A stretch of 50,209 bases of DNA. Origin: Desulfallas thermosapovorans DSM 6562 (lineage in GTDB: Bacteria > Bacillota > Desulfotomaculia > Desulfotomaculales > Desulfallaceae). The position numbers and the translations under genes were made by a program. How positions within the stretch are numbered: the stretch's first letter is position 1; the number at the start of each line of letters is the position of its first letter. The notes beneath the pieces were generated by a model. The model was given only the letters and a program-made list of their open reading frames with translations, had not been told where the DNA came from and did not search any database. Shown one piece after another: positions 8,413-16,903 of this stretch. The DNA is taken from NCBI RefSeq assembly GCF_008124625.1, contig NZ_VNHM01000018.1:1-50209 (forward strand), written 5' to 3'.

Positions 8413-8652
8413 TTGCTATGCACGCCTTTCCAACATTCAAGTCAAGAGGATGATTTTATTATCGTTATCTTTGAGACAAGAACAAGAGTTATTCATTGCA
8501 ATAAATTAATGTTGGGATTACGCATTGAACAGGATGTCAGCCAGTATGATTATGACAACGAAACTCTTTTATTTATTGATTATTTATGCTGTTTGGAACG
8601 ATATTTTAAAATAGAGATTATTAAACCGCAAAGAAAAATCAGGCCAGTGTAG
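8413..8652 (+). CDS. Small hypothetical ORF, possibly a frameshifted relic
   Basis: I do not recognise this ORF. The 79-codon frame opens with TTG at 8413 and has no ribosome site. Its second half (LMLGLRIEQDVSQYDYDN to the end) looks protein-like and acidic to hydrophobic. A different frame starting at ATG 8450 encodes MILLSLSLRQEQELFIAIN and stops just where the 79-codon frame becomes more protein-like, so the two could be one ancestral gene with a frameshift near 8500. It lies between mntA and the DUF441 gene, on the opposite strand to both. Confidence 0.3.
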   Translation: MLCTPFQHSSQEDDFIIVIFETRTRVIHCNKLMLGLRIEQDVSQYDYDNETLLFIDYLCCLERYFKIEIIKPQRKIRPV

Positions 8653-8670
8653 AATAAATCCCTTGCTTCC

Positions 8671-9135
8671 CTATTTGCCGTGCCCCAGCAGTCCCATCAC
8701 CAGGGCCACCATACCGGCAGCGATGAGGGGGCCGACGGGCACTCCCCGGAAAAAGGCCACCCCAATAATGGTACCAACCATGAGCCCCACCATCACCTGG
8801 GGCTCTACGGTCAGGTAACCTACTCCCCGTGCCCCCAAATAGGCCACAAAAACGCCCGTGACCAGGGCCACCAGCCCGGCGGGACTGGCCAGGGTTCTAT
8901 ATATCTCGGGCCAGCCAATCCCACCGCTGGCAAAGGGAATTAGTATGGCCAGGGTGATCACACCGATACCCACGTTGAGGGCGTGTTTTTCCAGTACGGG
9001 AAACAGCGCCTCGCCGTGCAGCAGGCGCAGCGCCAGCAGCGCCCCTGCAGCGACAGCCACCACGTAATTATGACCGGCAATGCCCAGTAAAATAATAACC
9101 AGCAGCAGAATACCGGCCTGTCCCCATGATGCCAA
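8671..9135 (-). CDS. DUF441 family integral membrane protein
   Basis: A 154-residue protein with about four to five hydrophobic segments rich in glycine and alanine. It carries the typical family stretches LLLVIILLGIAGHN, VGIGVITLAILIPFASG and GVAFFRGVPVGPLIAAGM. The length and pattern match the DUF441 (YeaL/YtwI) family, whose function is unknown. It stands alone, with about 300 bases upstream holding no gene. Nothing in the neighbourhood hints at its role. Confidence 0.85.
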   Translation of the reverse strand: MASWGQAGILLLVIILLGIAGHNYVVAVAAGALLALRLLHGEALFPVLEKHALNVGIGVITLAILIPFASGGIGWPEIYRTLASPAGLVALVTGVFVAYLGARGVGYLTVEPQVMVGLMVGTIIGVAFFRGVPVGPLIAAGMVALVMGLLGHGK

Positions 9136-9432
9136 AGTACTACCCCCTAATTTTAGCTACAGACAACTGCAGTTTGCTATAAACAGTTGCACATATCACA
9201 CCATCGTCGATCCCGCAATCAAGATTTTTGCCGTAAAGATTGGTAAAAAGGGGCTTATACATAATAAGCCGGAGGGGCGGCTGCAAAAGATTGTTAGCTG
9301 TGCAGCACAATTACGCAGCGCGAAACAATTTCCCCCGAAAGCAGTGAATAACCATGACGGCACCCGGCACAGGAGAACAGATGAAAGTTTCCATTTATTC
9401 CTGTACTTTCACACTAACCGCCCCCGTGCTTC
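9136..9432. other. Gene-free stretch with one dispersed repeat
   Basis: No gene supported on either strand. An open frame on the plus strand crosses it but runs deep into the antisense of the helicase gene and has no family resemblance. The right end, 9416-9432, is the AACCGCCCCCGTGCTTC element, nearly identical to 7467-7483, and it abuts the helicase stop codon. Confidence 0.5.
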
Positions 9433-10983
9433 CTATATCAGCACGGCTACCTCGTCCCGGTCCAGGACGTTCCGAATATCATGCACGGCCTGTTTGAAGG
9501 AGCGATCCTCCCCGGCAGCCCGTTCCACTTGCCGCAGCACATCGATCTCCCGGCGGATAATGGAAAAAATATCCCCCTCATGTAAATTGCAGCGTTTCTG
9601 CAGTTCCTCAAAGGTAGCCCCTTTATACCAGGCTTCGGCCAGCGGACCGGGCAGCGGCGACCATACACAAAGGTGTTCGGGCACACCGGCGTCCAGCAGT
9701 TTGTTTCTTAACAGCGCTGCATTGTCCATATTGTACTCGCCGGGCAAAACCACTTCGTCCCGGCCGGGCTGGTAATCAATCCCGGCTAAAATGGCGGCCG
9801 CTTCGGCCGGTGCGGCATCCCGCAGTATGCCGGAAAACACCAGCTCGGTGACCAGTATTTCTTGTACATGTACGTGTAATGCAAACAATCCCCGGGGCAG
9901 CAAAGTTTTACCCTCAATGAAACCAAGCTTCTCCAGCAGGTCACACATGCGTCGAAATTCCTGGTGATAGTCCACGGCATATTTTTTCAGCTGGCGGTTA
10001 CGCCGGACCAGTTCCTTTTTCCGCTCCACCAGCGCAGTAATTTCATCATGGGCGTCCCGGCAGCCATGGTGAAAACACCCTTTGGCGGGCTGGGCCAGAA
10101 TGGATTTGATTTCAGCTATCCGCCCCGGCACTTCGGGTTTGTGCCGCCGCCTGCGGTTGCGCAGCCGGTTCAGCTCTTTCTTTAACTTTTCCCGCAACAT
10201 GGGGCAGGACGGCCCGTCTTTATCCTGGCAAAAGTTTTTACGCAACGTATAAATCTTTTCCTCCACCGTTTCCAGTTCTCCGGCCAGGCTAGCAATTTCC
10301 CGGTTGTTCTGGTAAACCGCCAGGTTTTGGGACAGGTAACGTTCTATTTCCTCGTCAGTTTTCCAGTGCAGCAGGCTGAGGGCAGTATTGGGGGAAATGA
10401 CCAGCCGGCCCCGCACGGGCTCCACCTGGCTTTCATCGAAAAAGCCGGTTTGTTCGGGAAATTTTTCATCTATATTAATATAGACATGTCCCACCTTATC
10501 AAAACCGCGCCGTCCGGCTCGCCCGGCCATCTGAAAAAACTCCCGGTTCAACAGCCCCCGGTGGTTACGCCCGTCCCATTTGCGGGTGGAATCAAAAACC
10601 GTACTGGCCGCCGGAAAGTTGATGCCCACAGCGAAGGTTTCGGTGCAAAAAAGGACAAAGATCAGCCTGGCTTCGTAAAGGTTCTCCACCAGCTCCTTCA
10701 AGGCGGGGGATAAGCCCGCGTGGTGGTAACCAATGCCCTGGAGCAGCAGGCGCCGCAGGTGCTTGCGCCGTCCCCCGAATAAACCCGGGGTAATCTGCTC
10801 CGCCCTTTCCATCATTTCACTCACCCGGCTCTTTTCCCCGGGCAGCAAAAAGTCCCACTCCCGGCTCAGTTCTTCCGCCAGGAGCTCGGTACGTCCCCTG
10901 CTGAATACAAAATAAAGGGCGGGCAGGTGGTCCTGGATAGATTCGATCACGCCCACACACATGGCGTTATTTACTAAAGCCAA
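9433..10983 (-). CDS. Ski2/Mtr4-like helicase, C-terminal half (second RecA domain)
   Basis: A 516-residue frame holding the second half of an SF2 helicase: ALYFVFSRGR (motif IV region), YHHAGLSPALK, FCTETFAVGINFPA (motif V) and QMAGRAGRRGFD (motif VI, beginning at Q151). The Ski2/Mtr4/HelY family normally has both RecA domains in one chain, and the first half is encoded just upstream in another frame. Residues C252, C260, C303 and C308 form two cysteine pairs in the insertion region and could bind a metal. The start would be TTG 10983, two bases after the upstream stop. A GGGGAGGGGG run 7-8 bases before it could act as a ribosome site. Either a frameshift mutation or error, or a true two-subunit helicase. 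Confidence 0.85.
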   Translation of the reverse strand: MALVNNAMCVGVIESIQDHLPALYFVFSRGRTELLAEELSREWDFLLPGEKSRVSEMMERAEQITPGLFGGRRKHLRRLLLQGIGYHHAGLSPALKELVENLYEARLIFVLFCTETFAVGINFPAASTVFDSTRKWDGRNHRGLLNREFFQMAGRAGRRGFDKVGHVYINIDEKFPEQTGFFDESQVEPVRGRLVISPNTALSLLHWKTDEEIERYLSQNLAVYQNNREIASLAGELETVEEKIYTLRKNFCQDKDGPSCPMLREKLKKELNRLRNRRRRHKPEVPGRIAEIKSILAQPAKGCFHHGCRDAHDEITALVERKKELVRRNRQLKKYAVDYHQEFRRMCDLLEKLGFIEGKTLLPRGLFALHVHVQEILVTELVFSGILRDAAPAEAAAILAGIDYQPGRDEVVLPGEYNMDNAALLRNKLLDAGVPEHLCVWSPLPGPLAEAWYKGATFEELQKRCNLHEGDIFSIIRREIDVLRQVERAAGEDRSFKQAVHDIRNVLDRDEVAVLI

Positions 10984-10985
10984 AT

Positions 10986-13277
10986 TTAATCCCCCTCCCC
11001 GCCGTTGCCATACATATAGTACCGGCTGCCCACCTGGCGCAGCGCCTCAATTTCATCCAGGGCTTCCTCTTCATCCAGCACCTCGTTATCCGGGGTAATC
11101 CAGTTAATTTCCAAAGGCACGGCCCGCCGGTATTCCTCCACCACCACTACCTTTTCTCCCCTTACTTCTTCCATCCACCGGGCCAATTCATGGATATTGG
11201 GCACGGTAGCGGACAAACCCAAGATGCGCATGTGGGGCGGTGCAAAAATGATACTTTCTTCCCAGGCCGTACCCCGCTCCACATCGTCAAGGTAATGCAC
11301 TTCGTCAAATATCACGTGGGATATATTATCCATCCATTCGGGATTGGCAAAACACCAGTTGCGGAAAATTTCAGTGGTCATGACCAAAAGCTGCGCCCGC
11401 TCGTTGATGGACACGTCACCGGTTATGAGGCCCACCCGGTAGTGACCGTACTGGCGGGCAAAATCCCGGTATTTCTGGTTGGAAAGGGCTTTGATGGGGG
11501 AAGTATAGACCACCTCCCGGCCCTGTTCCAATATACTTTCCACCAGCCGCTCGGCAATCAGTGTTTTACCGGTGCCGGTGGGCGCGGCCACCAGTACCGA
11601 ATAACCCTCCAGCAGGGCGGCAATGGCTTTTTGCTGGTAATCATCCAGTACTATCGGCCCGGGTTCGGTAACCTTTTCAACCTTATGCCGCCTGGGGCGC
11701 CGTTTTTTACGCCGCACCGGCCGGTCCTGGCTTTGGTCTGTTGCCTCACCCCATCCCGCCCGGATATCGGGCAAGTGCTCCAGTAAATCCTCCACGTCGC
11801 CCCGGCGCAAGTGGTATGCACCCCGCTCCGACCGGCCCGCACTGCGCAGGTGTCCTTCCCGGATCAACCGTTTGATTTGATCCTGGGTGATGGCCAGTAT
11901 TCTGGCGGCGTCGCCTGTTTTAATCTTCTCTGCCCGTCGCAGCAGCCTATCCATGTTGGGGGAACGGCGCAGTGTATCAACGGATACGCGCCAGTAACGC
12001 ACCACCCCCTCCATTTGAAACCCCTGCAGGTGTCCCAGTTCCCGCAGGCCGCCCACATCGCCGGGGCGTATCCCTAAAACCCGTCCCGCTTCCCGGGCGG
12101 TGTAAGAATTGTCTATCAGGTAAGCCACCGGCACCGTCGGGCCGCCCCGGGCCGGCAAGTCCAGCCCGGTAATTTCCTTTAGTTCACGGGCAATTTTGCC
12201 CGGGTCTGATTTAATAGGCGCGCAAAATAGCTCCCGCCGGCCTATTTTAAGTTCCACGCAGCCGGCCTGCAAAGCCTCCTGCCGGGCCAGTTTACGCTCC
12301 CGGGGAGCAAAATCCTCCAGGGTGAAAAAGGAACGCCCACCCATTTTTTGTTGTAATGTATAGTGCACATAGGCCAGTATTTCCCGGCGGCGCAGTTCCC
12401 CGGCGCCCTCGGGCCTTGTTTCCACAGTGACGCGCCCGTCGGGCAGTATCACAAAGGGGGGCTCTTCCCGCCCCTTTTTAATATGGGCCACCAGTTTCTT
12501 GTGGCGTTTGAACATTCGAACAAATTCCTTGCGGCTGATGGGTTCACTGCGGGATAAATACCTGCCCACCTCGTCCCAGGCCGCGTCGCTGTCCGGATGG
12601 GTATAACGCCCGTCCGGCAGGCAAACCAAATGGGCCACCGCCTCGGGGAGCAGCTTTTCACCTAAAGACCGGTTAATTTCTTCCTCCGACAGTGTTTCGT
12701 GCTCCTCAATTAATTCGTCCACCTGCTGGCGCTGCCGCTGCACGCGCCGGCTGTGGGCCCGGGCCTCCTCGGCCCGGCGGGTTAGCTCTGCCTGCCCCGC
12801 CGCAGTATCCCTTAATGTATAGAAATGGCCAGGCAGCATAACTACATCGGGCATACTTCCGGGCAGCCTGGCCGGAAGTTCCACCGCCAAAGTTTCCGAT
12901 AGCTGCTCCCGGGTGCGGGGTACCCCGTCAACCAAAAGCTCTCTGATCTTCTCCTGAACTTCGGCCAAAAGCCTTCCCTTCAACACGGGCATATTGGAGG
13001 AAATTATTTTAGCGGCCATCCTTTTTTCTTTTCCGGCAAGTGCCCCGGCGGTATCCCCGGTACCGTTGGGACGGCTCAAAAATACCTGTTCCGGAGGGCC
13101 GCCCTGGGGCCCGGTCACCGTCACCTCACCCCGGGTAGCCAGGGATTGCAGCGCACCGGAAATCTCGTCAAGGTGGCTCCCGGCCCGGTTCCATAAATCG
13201 GGCAGGCTGACTTGTCCACCGGCCGGTATATGCTCAAGTAATATTTTTTTCAGTTCTTCTGTTCTGGCGTTTGCCAA
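10986..13277 (-). CDS. Ski2/Mtr4-like helicase, N-terminal half (HTH region plus first RecA domain)
   Basis: A 763-residue frame. The C-terminal third is a DEAD/DEAH-type ATPase domain: Walker A AAPTGTGKT (G570, K571), TSPIKALSNQK (motif Ia), LITGD, DEVH at 658-661 (motif II) and LGLSATVPN (motif III). These belong to the Ski2/Mtr4/HelY family of RNA or DNA helicases. The first 500 residues are charged and contain several helix-turn-helix-like stretches, two of which (around YTAREAGRVLGI and KTGDAARILAITQDQIK) look like excisionase/MerR-type folds. The start is TTG 13277, with CAGGAGAG about 9 bases upstream. The frame ends at 10986 beside a run of five G, and the second RecA domain follows in another frame. 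Confidence 0.87.
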   Translation of the reverse strand: MANARTEELKKILLEHIPAGGQVSLPDLWNRAGSHLDEISGALQSLATRGEVTVTGPQGGPPEQVFLSRPNGTGDTAGALAGKEKRMAAKIISSNMPVLKGRLLAEVQEKIRELLVDGVPRTREQLSETLAVELPARLPGSMPDVVMLPGHFYTLRDTAAGQAELTRRAEEARAHSRRVQRQRQQVDELIEEHETLSEEEINRSLGEKLLPEAVAHLVCLPDGRYTHPDSDAAWDEVGRYLSRSEPISRKEFVRMFKRHKKLVAHIKKGREEPPFVILPDGRVTVETRPEGAGELRRREILAYVHYTLQQKMGGRSFFTLEDFAPRERKLARQEALQAGCVELKIGRRELFCAPIKSDPGKIARELKEITGLDLPARGGPTVPVAYLIDNSYTAREAGRVLGIRPGDVGGLRELGHLQGFQMEGVVRYWRVSVDTLRRSPNMDRLLRRAEKIKTGDAARILAITQDQIKRLIREGHLRSAGRSERGAYHLRRGDVEDLLEHLPDIRAGWGEATDQSQDRPVRRKKRRPRRHKVEKVTEPGPIVLDDYQQKAIAALLEGYSVLVAAPTGTGKTLIAERLVESILEQGREVVYTSPIKALSNQKYRDFARQYGHYRVGLITGDVSINERAQLLVMTTEIFRNWCFANPEWMDNISHVIFDEVHYLDDVERGTAWEESIIFAPPHMRILGLSATVPNIHELARWMEEVRGEKVVVVEEYRRAVPLEINWITPDNEVLDEEEALDEIEALRQVGSRYYMYGNGGEGD

Positions 13278-13561
13278 TCTAACAACTCTCCTGATAGCTA
13301 ATTTTATTATTTTGCCCTTAATATATTGTTTTATATTATACGTATTTTTTCCCGGTATATATTACTCCATGCTACTGTGTAAATTATACACACCCTTTAC
13401 GATGCGGGTGTACCGCTGACACTTGCTTTTCGCCTTGCACATGTTTGTAATAATAACCCGGCGACAAAGGTAAACAGTTCCCGGTTGTATTATATCCAAT
13501 AAATAGACAACAAACTACAGTATTTGTTCCACCGTCAAGAATTAGTCACCTGCCTGGTTAA

Positions 13562-14314
13562 TCAGCCGCCCTTCCTTTTAAGAATTTCATTCCACAACAG
13601 ATCCATGGTTTTACCGGCCGAATGGTTAATGATCAGACTGGCTTTGCCATCCGCCATGGTGTTGTCAAGGTTAATTATGGCCAGTTTACCGGCCAGCATG
13701 GGCAGGTAATTGGCGGGTTCCACCTCCAGGCTGGAGCCTATCACCAGCAATAATTCACTGGTGGAAACCTCTTTGAGGGCCTCTGTAAAATCACCGGTCA
13801 GTTGATCACCGAAAAAAACGCAGTCAGGCTTGTAAATACCCTGACAGTCATTGCACCGGGGTGGTATTTGGCTGGCCATCACCTTCTCCAACAGACCATC
13901 CCAGGCAATTTGCCCCCCGCACTGCATGCAGGTTGCCGAGCGCAGGTGCCCGTGCAGTTCCCATACCCTGGCTGAACCGGCCCGCTGGTGCAGGCTGTCT
14001 ACGTTTTGAGTAACCACCCCGGCCAGCATACCTGCATTTTCCAATGCCGCCAGCACCTCATGGGCCCTATTGGGCCGGGCATTATTGATGGAGGCCAGGT
14101 GAGGTAGTCCGGCCTGGTAAAAGGCGGCGGGCCGGTACCTAAAAGTGTCGGCGGAAAAGGCATACATGGGATCAACCCTGGACCACAGCCCGCCCGGACT
14201 GCGAAAGTCAGGAATACCGCTTTCAGTGGATATACCGGCCCCGGTCAGCGCCACTGTCTTTTTGCTGGCCAGCAGCATATCAGCAAGCCTGGCCACCTGC
14301 TCTTGCAAAGACAT
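13562..14314 (-). CDS. cobB: Sir2-family NAD-dependent protein deacylase
   Basis: A 250-residue sirtuin that removes acyl groups from lysines using NAD+, giving nicotinamide and O-acyl-ADP-ribose. Visible motifs are GAGIS (25-29) with SGIPDFR, TQNVDSLHQRAG, the catalytic histidine in ELHG, two zinc-binding CxxC pairs (CMQC, CNDC), FFGD and VIGSSLEVEPA. Length and order are normal for the bacterial class. It is transcribed with the AmmeMemoRadiSam genes upstream, with a 56-base gap, so it could share their message. In a cell using acyl-CoA beta-oxidation it could reverse acylation of metabolic enzymes; that is inference. Confidence 0.93.
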   Translation of the reverse strand: MSLQEQVARLADMLLASKKTVALTGAGISTESGIPDFRSPGGLWSRVDPMYAFSADTFRYRPAAFYQAGLPHLASINNARPNRAHEVLAALENAGMLAGVVTQNVDSLHQRAGSARVWELHGHLRSATCMQCGGQIAWDGLLEKVMASQIPPRCNDCQGIYKPDCVFFGDQLTGDFTEALKEVSTSELLLVIGSSLEVEPANYLPMLAGKLAIINLDNTMADGKASLIINHSAGKTMDLLWNEILKRKGG

Positions 14315-14370
14315 AAAAGCACCCTTTCTTCCTTAATAAACTTTAAAAAACAACCCTTGGTGCATTTAAT

Positions 14371-15372
14371 TCACATCACCATGGAGATCTTTTCCCCGCA
14401 ACGGGAACAGACTCCGCCCGATATCCCCCGCACCCGGGTATGGTAACCTTCCCGGTCAACAAGCACTTCACCGCAACCCGGGCAAACAGTACTGGAAGAT
14501 TTCATGTGCGGGGCATTACCCACGTACACATAGCGCAGCTTGCGCCGGGCTATATCCCGGGCCTGCCTTAAAGTTTCCTCGGGGGTGGGGGGCAAATCCA
14601 ATTTATAATTGGGAAAGTAGCGGGAAAAGTGCAGTGGTATATCCGGGTCCAGTCCCGCCAGCCAGTCCACCAGGCGGCTGATCTCCCCGGGGCTGTCGTT
14701 TAAGCCGGTCACCAAAAGGGTGGTGATTTCCAGGTGGCAGTGCCCGCGGGCTACTTCCACGGTGCGCAAAACCGGGTCCAGCCGGCCCCCGCAGGTGGAG
14801 CGGTAAAAATCATCGGTAAAGGCTTTAACGTCAATGTTCATCGCATCAATATAAGGAAGCAGCTCCCGCAGCGGCTGTTCATTGACATAACCATTGGTCA
14901 CCAGCACATTTTTAAGTCCCGCCTCCCTGGCCAGCCCGGCGGTATCGTAAACATATTCATACCACATGAAGGGCTCTGAATAGGTATAAGCCAGCCCCAC
15001 GCAGGGGTAACCGTGCTTTTTTTGCCGCAGGGCCAGTTGTACCGCTTGTTCCGGGCTCAGGTAAGTGGTGTCGGGGGTTTCCTGGGCTATTTGCCAGTTT
15101 TGGCAAAAACCGCAGCGTAAATTGCAGCCCACCGTTCCCAGGGAAAATATCACATGACCGGGATAAAAATGGTATAACGGCTTCTTCTCAATGGGATCCA
15201 GGGCATAGGAGGAACACTGGCCGTAATTGGCAGCATACAGGGTACCCCCCTGGTTTTGCCGCACCCGGCAAAAACCCTGTTTACCCGGGGCAATGTTGCA
15301 AAGCCGGGGACACACTTTGCAATTAACCTGCTCCCCGGGGCCTTTGGTGTAAAACATGACCTCGCGCCGCAC
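14371..15372 (-). CDS. amrS: AmmeMemoRadiSam system radical SAM enzyme
   Basis: A radical SAM protein of about 333 residues. The Fe-S cluster motif is CNLRCGFC (C-x3-C-x2-C), preceded by an N-terminal cysteine set (CKVCPRLCNIAPGKQGFC) and followed by a C-terminal CPGC/CSRC pair that could bind another metal. This matches the AmrS family, which is always found with Memo and AMMECR1 proteins and whose reaction is not settled. I prefer GTG 15372, with AAGGAG 8 bases before it. The longer frame begins at ATG 15390, which itself contains that ribosome site. It follows the Memo-AMMECR1 gene by a few tens of bases and is surely cotranscribed with it. Confidence 0.9.
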   Translation of the reverse strand: MRREVMFYTKGPGEQVNCKVCPRLCNIAPGKQGFCRVRQNQGGTLYAANYGQCSSYALDPIEKKPLYHFYPGHVIFSLGTVGCNLRCGFCQNWQIAQETPDTTYLSPEQAVQLALRQKKHGYPCVGLAYTYSEPFMWYEYVYDTAGLAREAGLKNVLVTNGYVNEQPLRELLPYIDAMNIDVKAFTDDFYRSTCGGRLDPVLRTVEVARGHCHLEITTLLVTGLNDSPGEISRLVDWLAGLDPDIPLHFSRYFPNYKLDLPPTPEETLRQARDIARRKLRYVYVGNAPHMKSSSTVCPGCGEVLVDREGYHTRVRGISGGVCSRCGEKISMVM

Positions 15373-15411
15373 CCCACCAACTCCTTGCATATATAATACT
15401 GGAACAGGAAC

Positions 15412-16821
15412 CTACCGGTACCTTACCACCTCAAAACGTTCCAACCGCACGGCCTCTCCCGGTCCAATGCCCGCCTTCTGCCTGGCAATGTTCACTTGTT
15501 CCTCCACAGTGTTAATGCCTTCCAGATCGGGCAGCAGCAGTCCCCGCCTGCCCCCCGCGGAGACGATAACTCCGTAACGGCGGGGATCCAGTTCATTTAG
15601 CCCCTGCACCGGCTCGGGGTCGGTTAAAACATCCACTGATATATCCAGTTCCGGCAATTCCCCCGGTTCCACCGGGTTAAACCGGGGATCCCGAATAGCC
15701 GCGCTAATGGCGTTATGGGCAATTTCCTCCGCTATAGTATTATATGTGGGAGCGATGGTACCGATACAACCCCTGAGCTGGCCGTGTTTTTTCAGTGAAA
15801 CAAACACCCCGGCCCGGTTGTTTTTAAATTCCTCCGGCACCTGGGCCGGGTCAAACAGTTTATTCTTTGCACCGCTGAAATATCGCTCCAGTACCTGTCG
15901 GGCAAGCCGCACGGGAAAACTTTCCGCCGCCCTTTTGGCCCCGGCGCGGTACAGCGCGGCTTGCCGCAGTTTTCCAAGAAACAAGCGGTTATCATCCCGG
16001 GCACCGGGCACCAGTGCAGCCACCATATAGCCAACCCCGAAGGGTCCTTCATAGGACAGTACCTCACTTCCTATCGTAACCCCATCCAGGGTACCCAGCA
16101 TCATAATGATGGAACGCAGCCCGCACTCCCCGGCATTTTCCGCCAGTTCGGGATCCAAACCGCATATACCTTCCACATCCGCCGCCCCCACCAGTTCCAC
16201 CAACCGGCTGTCAAACTCCTTCCCGGCGGGATGATAGCCCGCCGGCGCATCCGGGGTCAGCCGGTGGGAAAGATCCGCACTGGCCAATACCGCTATTTTG
16301 CGGTTCAATTGGTCAGCAGCTTCCCGCACCGCCACACCGAAGGCATATAGCTCATGGAAGGGCAGCAGCCCCATGGATACATGCACCAGAGGAAGGTTTA
16401 CACCGGCCTCCCGGATAAAATAAAGGGGTGCCGTAATACCGTGATCCAGCCCGGTGGATACACCATAGCGGCCGGCCAAGGCATTGTCCAGAGCAGCCAC
16501 CGTAATACCTTTCCCGGCGGCCACCTTTCCAATGGCCTGCATCAGTTCCACATCATTGTTCAGTGCAAAGCGCACCCCGGCAGCACCGAACCGGCCCAGG
16601 TCACCCTCGAGTCTCTTTACTGCATTAATGCCAATGCCATCGCTGAACACAGCACCATGAGGAGTAATCATCACCAGCGTGTCCGCACCGCTATCACTGA
16701 CCCGCCTCCCCAATTCCAGCATAGCCCCTTTGGTGTGTGATACATCTTCGTCCCGGCCCTGTCCCACCTCGGGCACCATCACCGGCGGGTGGGGACAAAT
16801 ACCACAAAAAACAACAGGCAT
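15412..16821 (-). CDS. Fused Memo-AMMECR1 protein (AmmeMemoRadiSam proteins B and A)
   Basis: A 469-residue fusion. Residues 1 to about 270 are a Memo/LigB-type domain related to class III extradiol dioxygenases, beginning CGICPHPPVMVPEVG and containing MITPHG, LDHGITAPLYF and SADLSHR, with histidines in the usual metal-binding places. Residues from about 285 to the end are an AMMECR1 domain with VSLKKHGQLRGCIG and its conserved LRGCIG core. In many genomes the two are separate genes beside the radical SAM partner, so the fusion supports a physical complex. The substrate is unknown. The ribosome site before ATG 16821 is weak. The LysE gene upstream is 82 bases away in the same direction. Confidence 0.9.
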   Translation of the reverse strand: MPVVFCGICPHPPVMVPEVGQGRDEDVSHTKGAMLELGRRVSDSGADTLVMITPHGAVFSDGIGINAVKRLEGDLGRFGAAGVRFALNNDVELMQAIGKVAAGKGITVAALDNALAGRYGVSTGLDHGITAPLYFIREAGVNLPLVHVSMGLLPFHELYAFGVAVREAADQLNRKIAVLASADLSHRLTPDAPAGYHPAGKEFDSRLVELVGAADVEGICGLDPELAENAGECGLRSIIMMLGTLDGVTIGSEVLSYEGPFGVGYMVAALVPGARDDNRLFLGKLRQAALYRAGAKRAAESFPVRLARQVLERYFSGAKNKLFDPAQVPEEFKNNRAGVFVSLKKHGQLRGCIGTIAPTYNTIAEEIAHNAISAAIRDPRFNPVEPGELPELDISVDVLTDPEPVQGLNELDPRRYGVIVSAGGRRGLLLPDLEGINTVEEQVNIARQKAGIGPGEAVRLERFEVVRYR

Positions 16822-16903
16822 AGGTATACCCGTAATACGGACAGGCCGCTACGGGTAATCAACTCCTTTCCTTTAATATTCGGTATATGCCATATATTGT
16901 GTT

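Noticed and set aside
9080-9775. A 231-codon plus-strand open frame
   Set aside because: Mostly antisense to the helicase gene, low-complexity and Ser-rich at its end, with no ribosome site or family resemblance.
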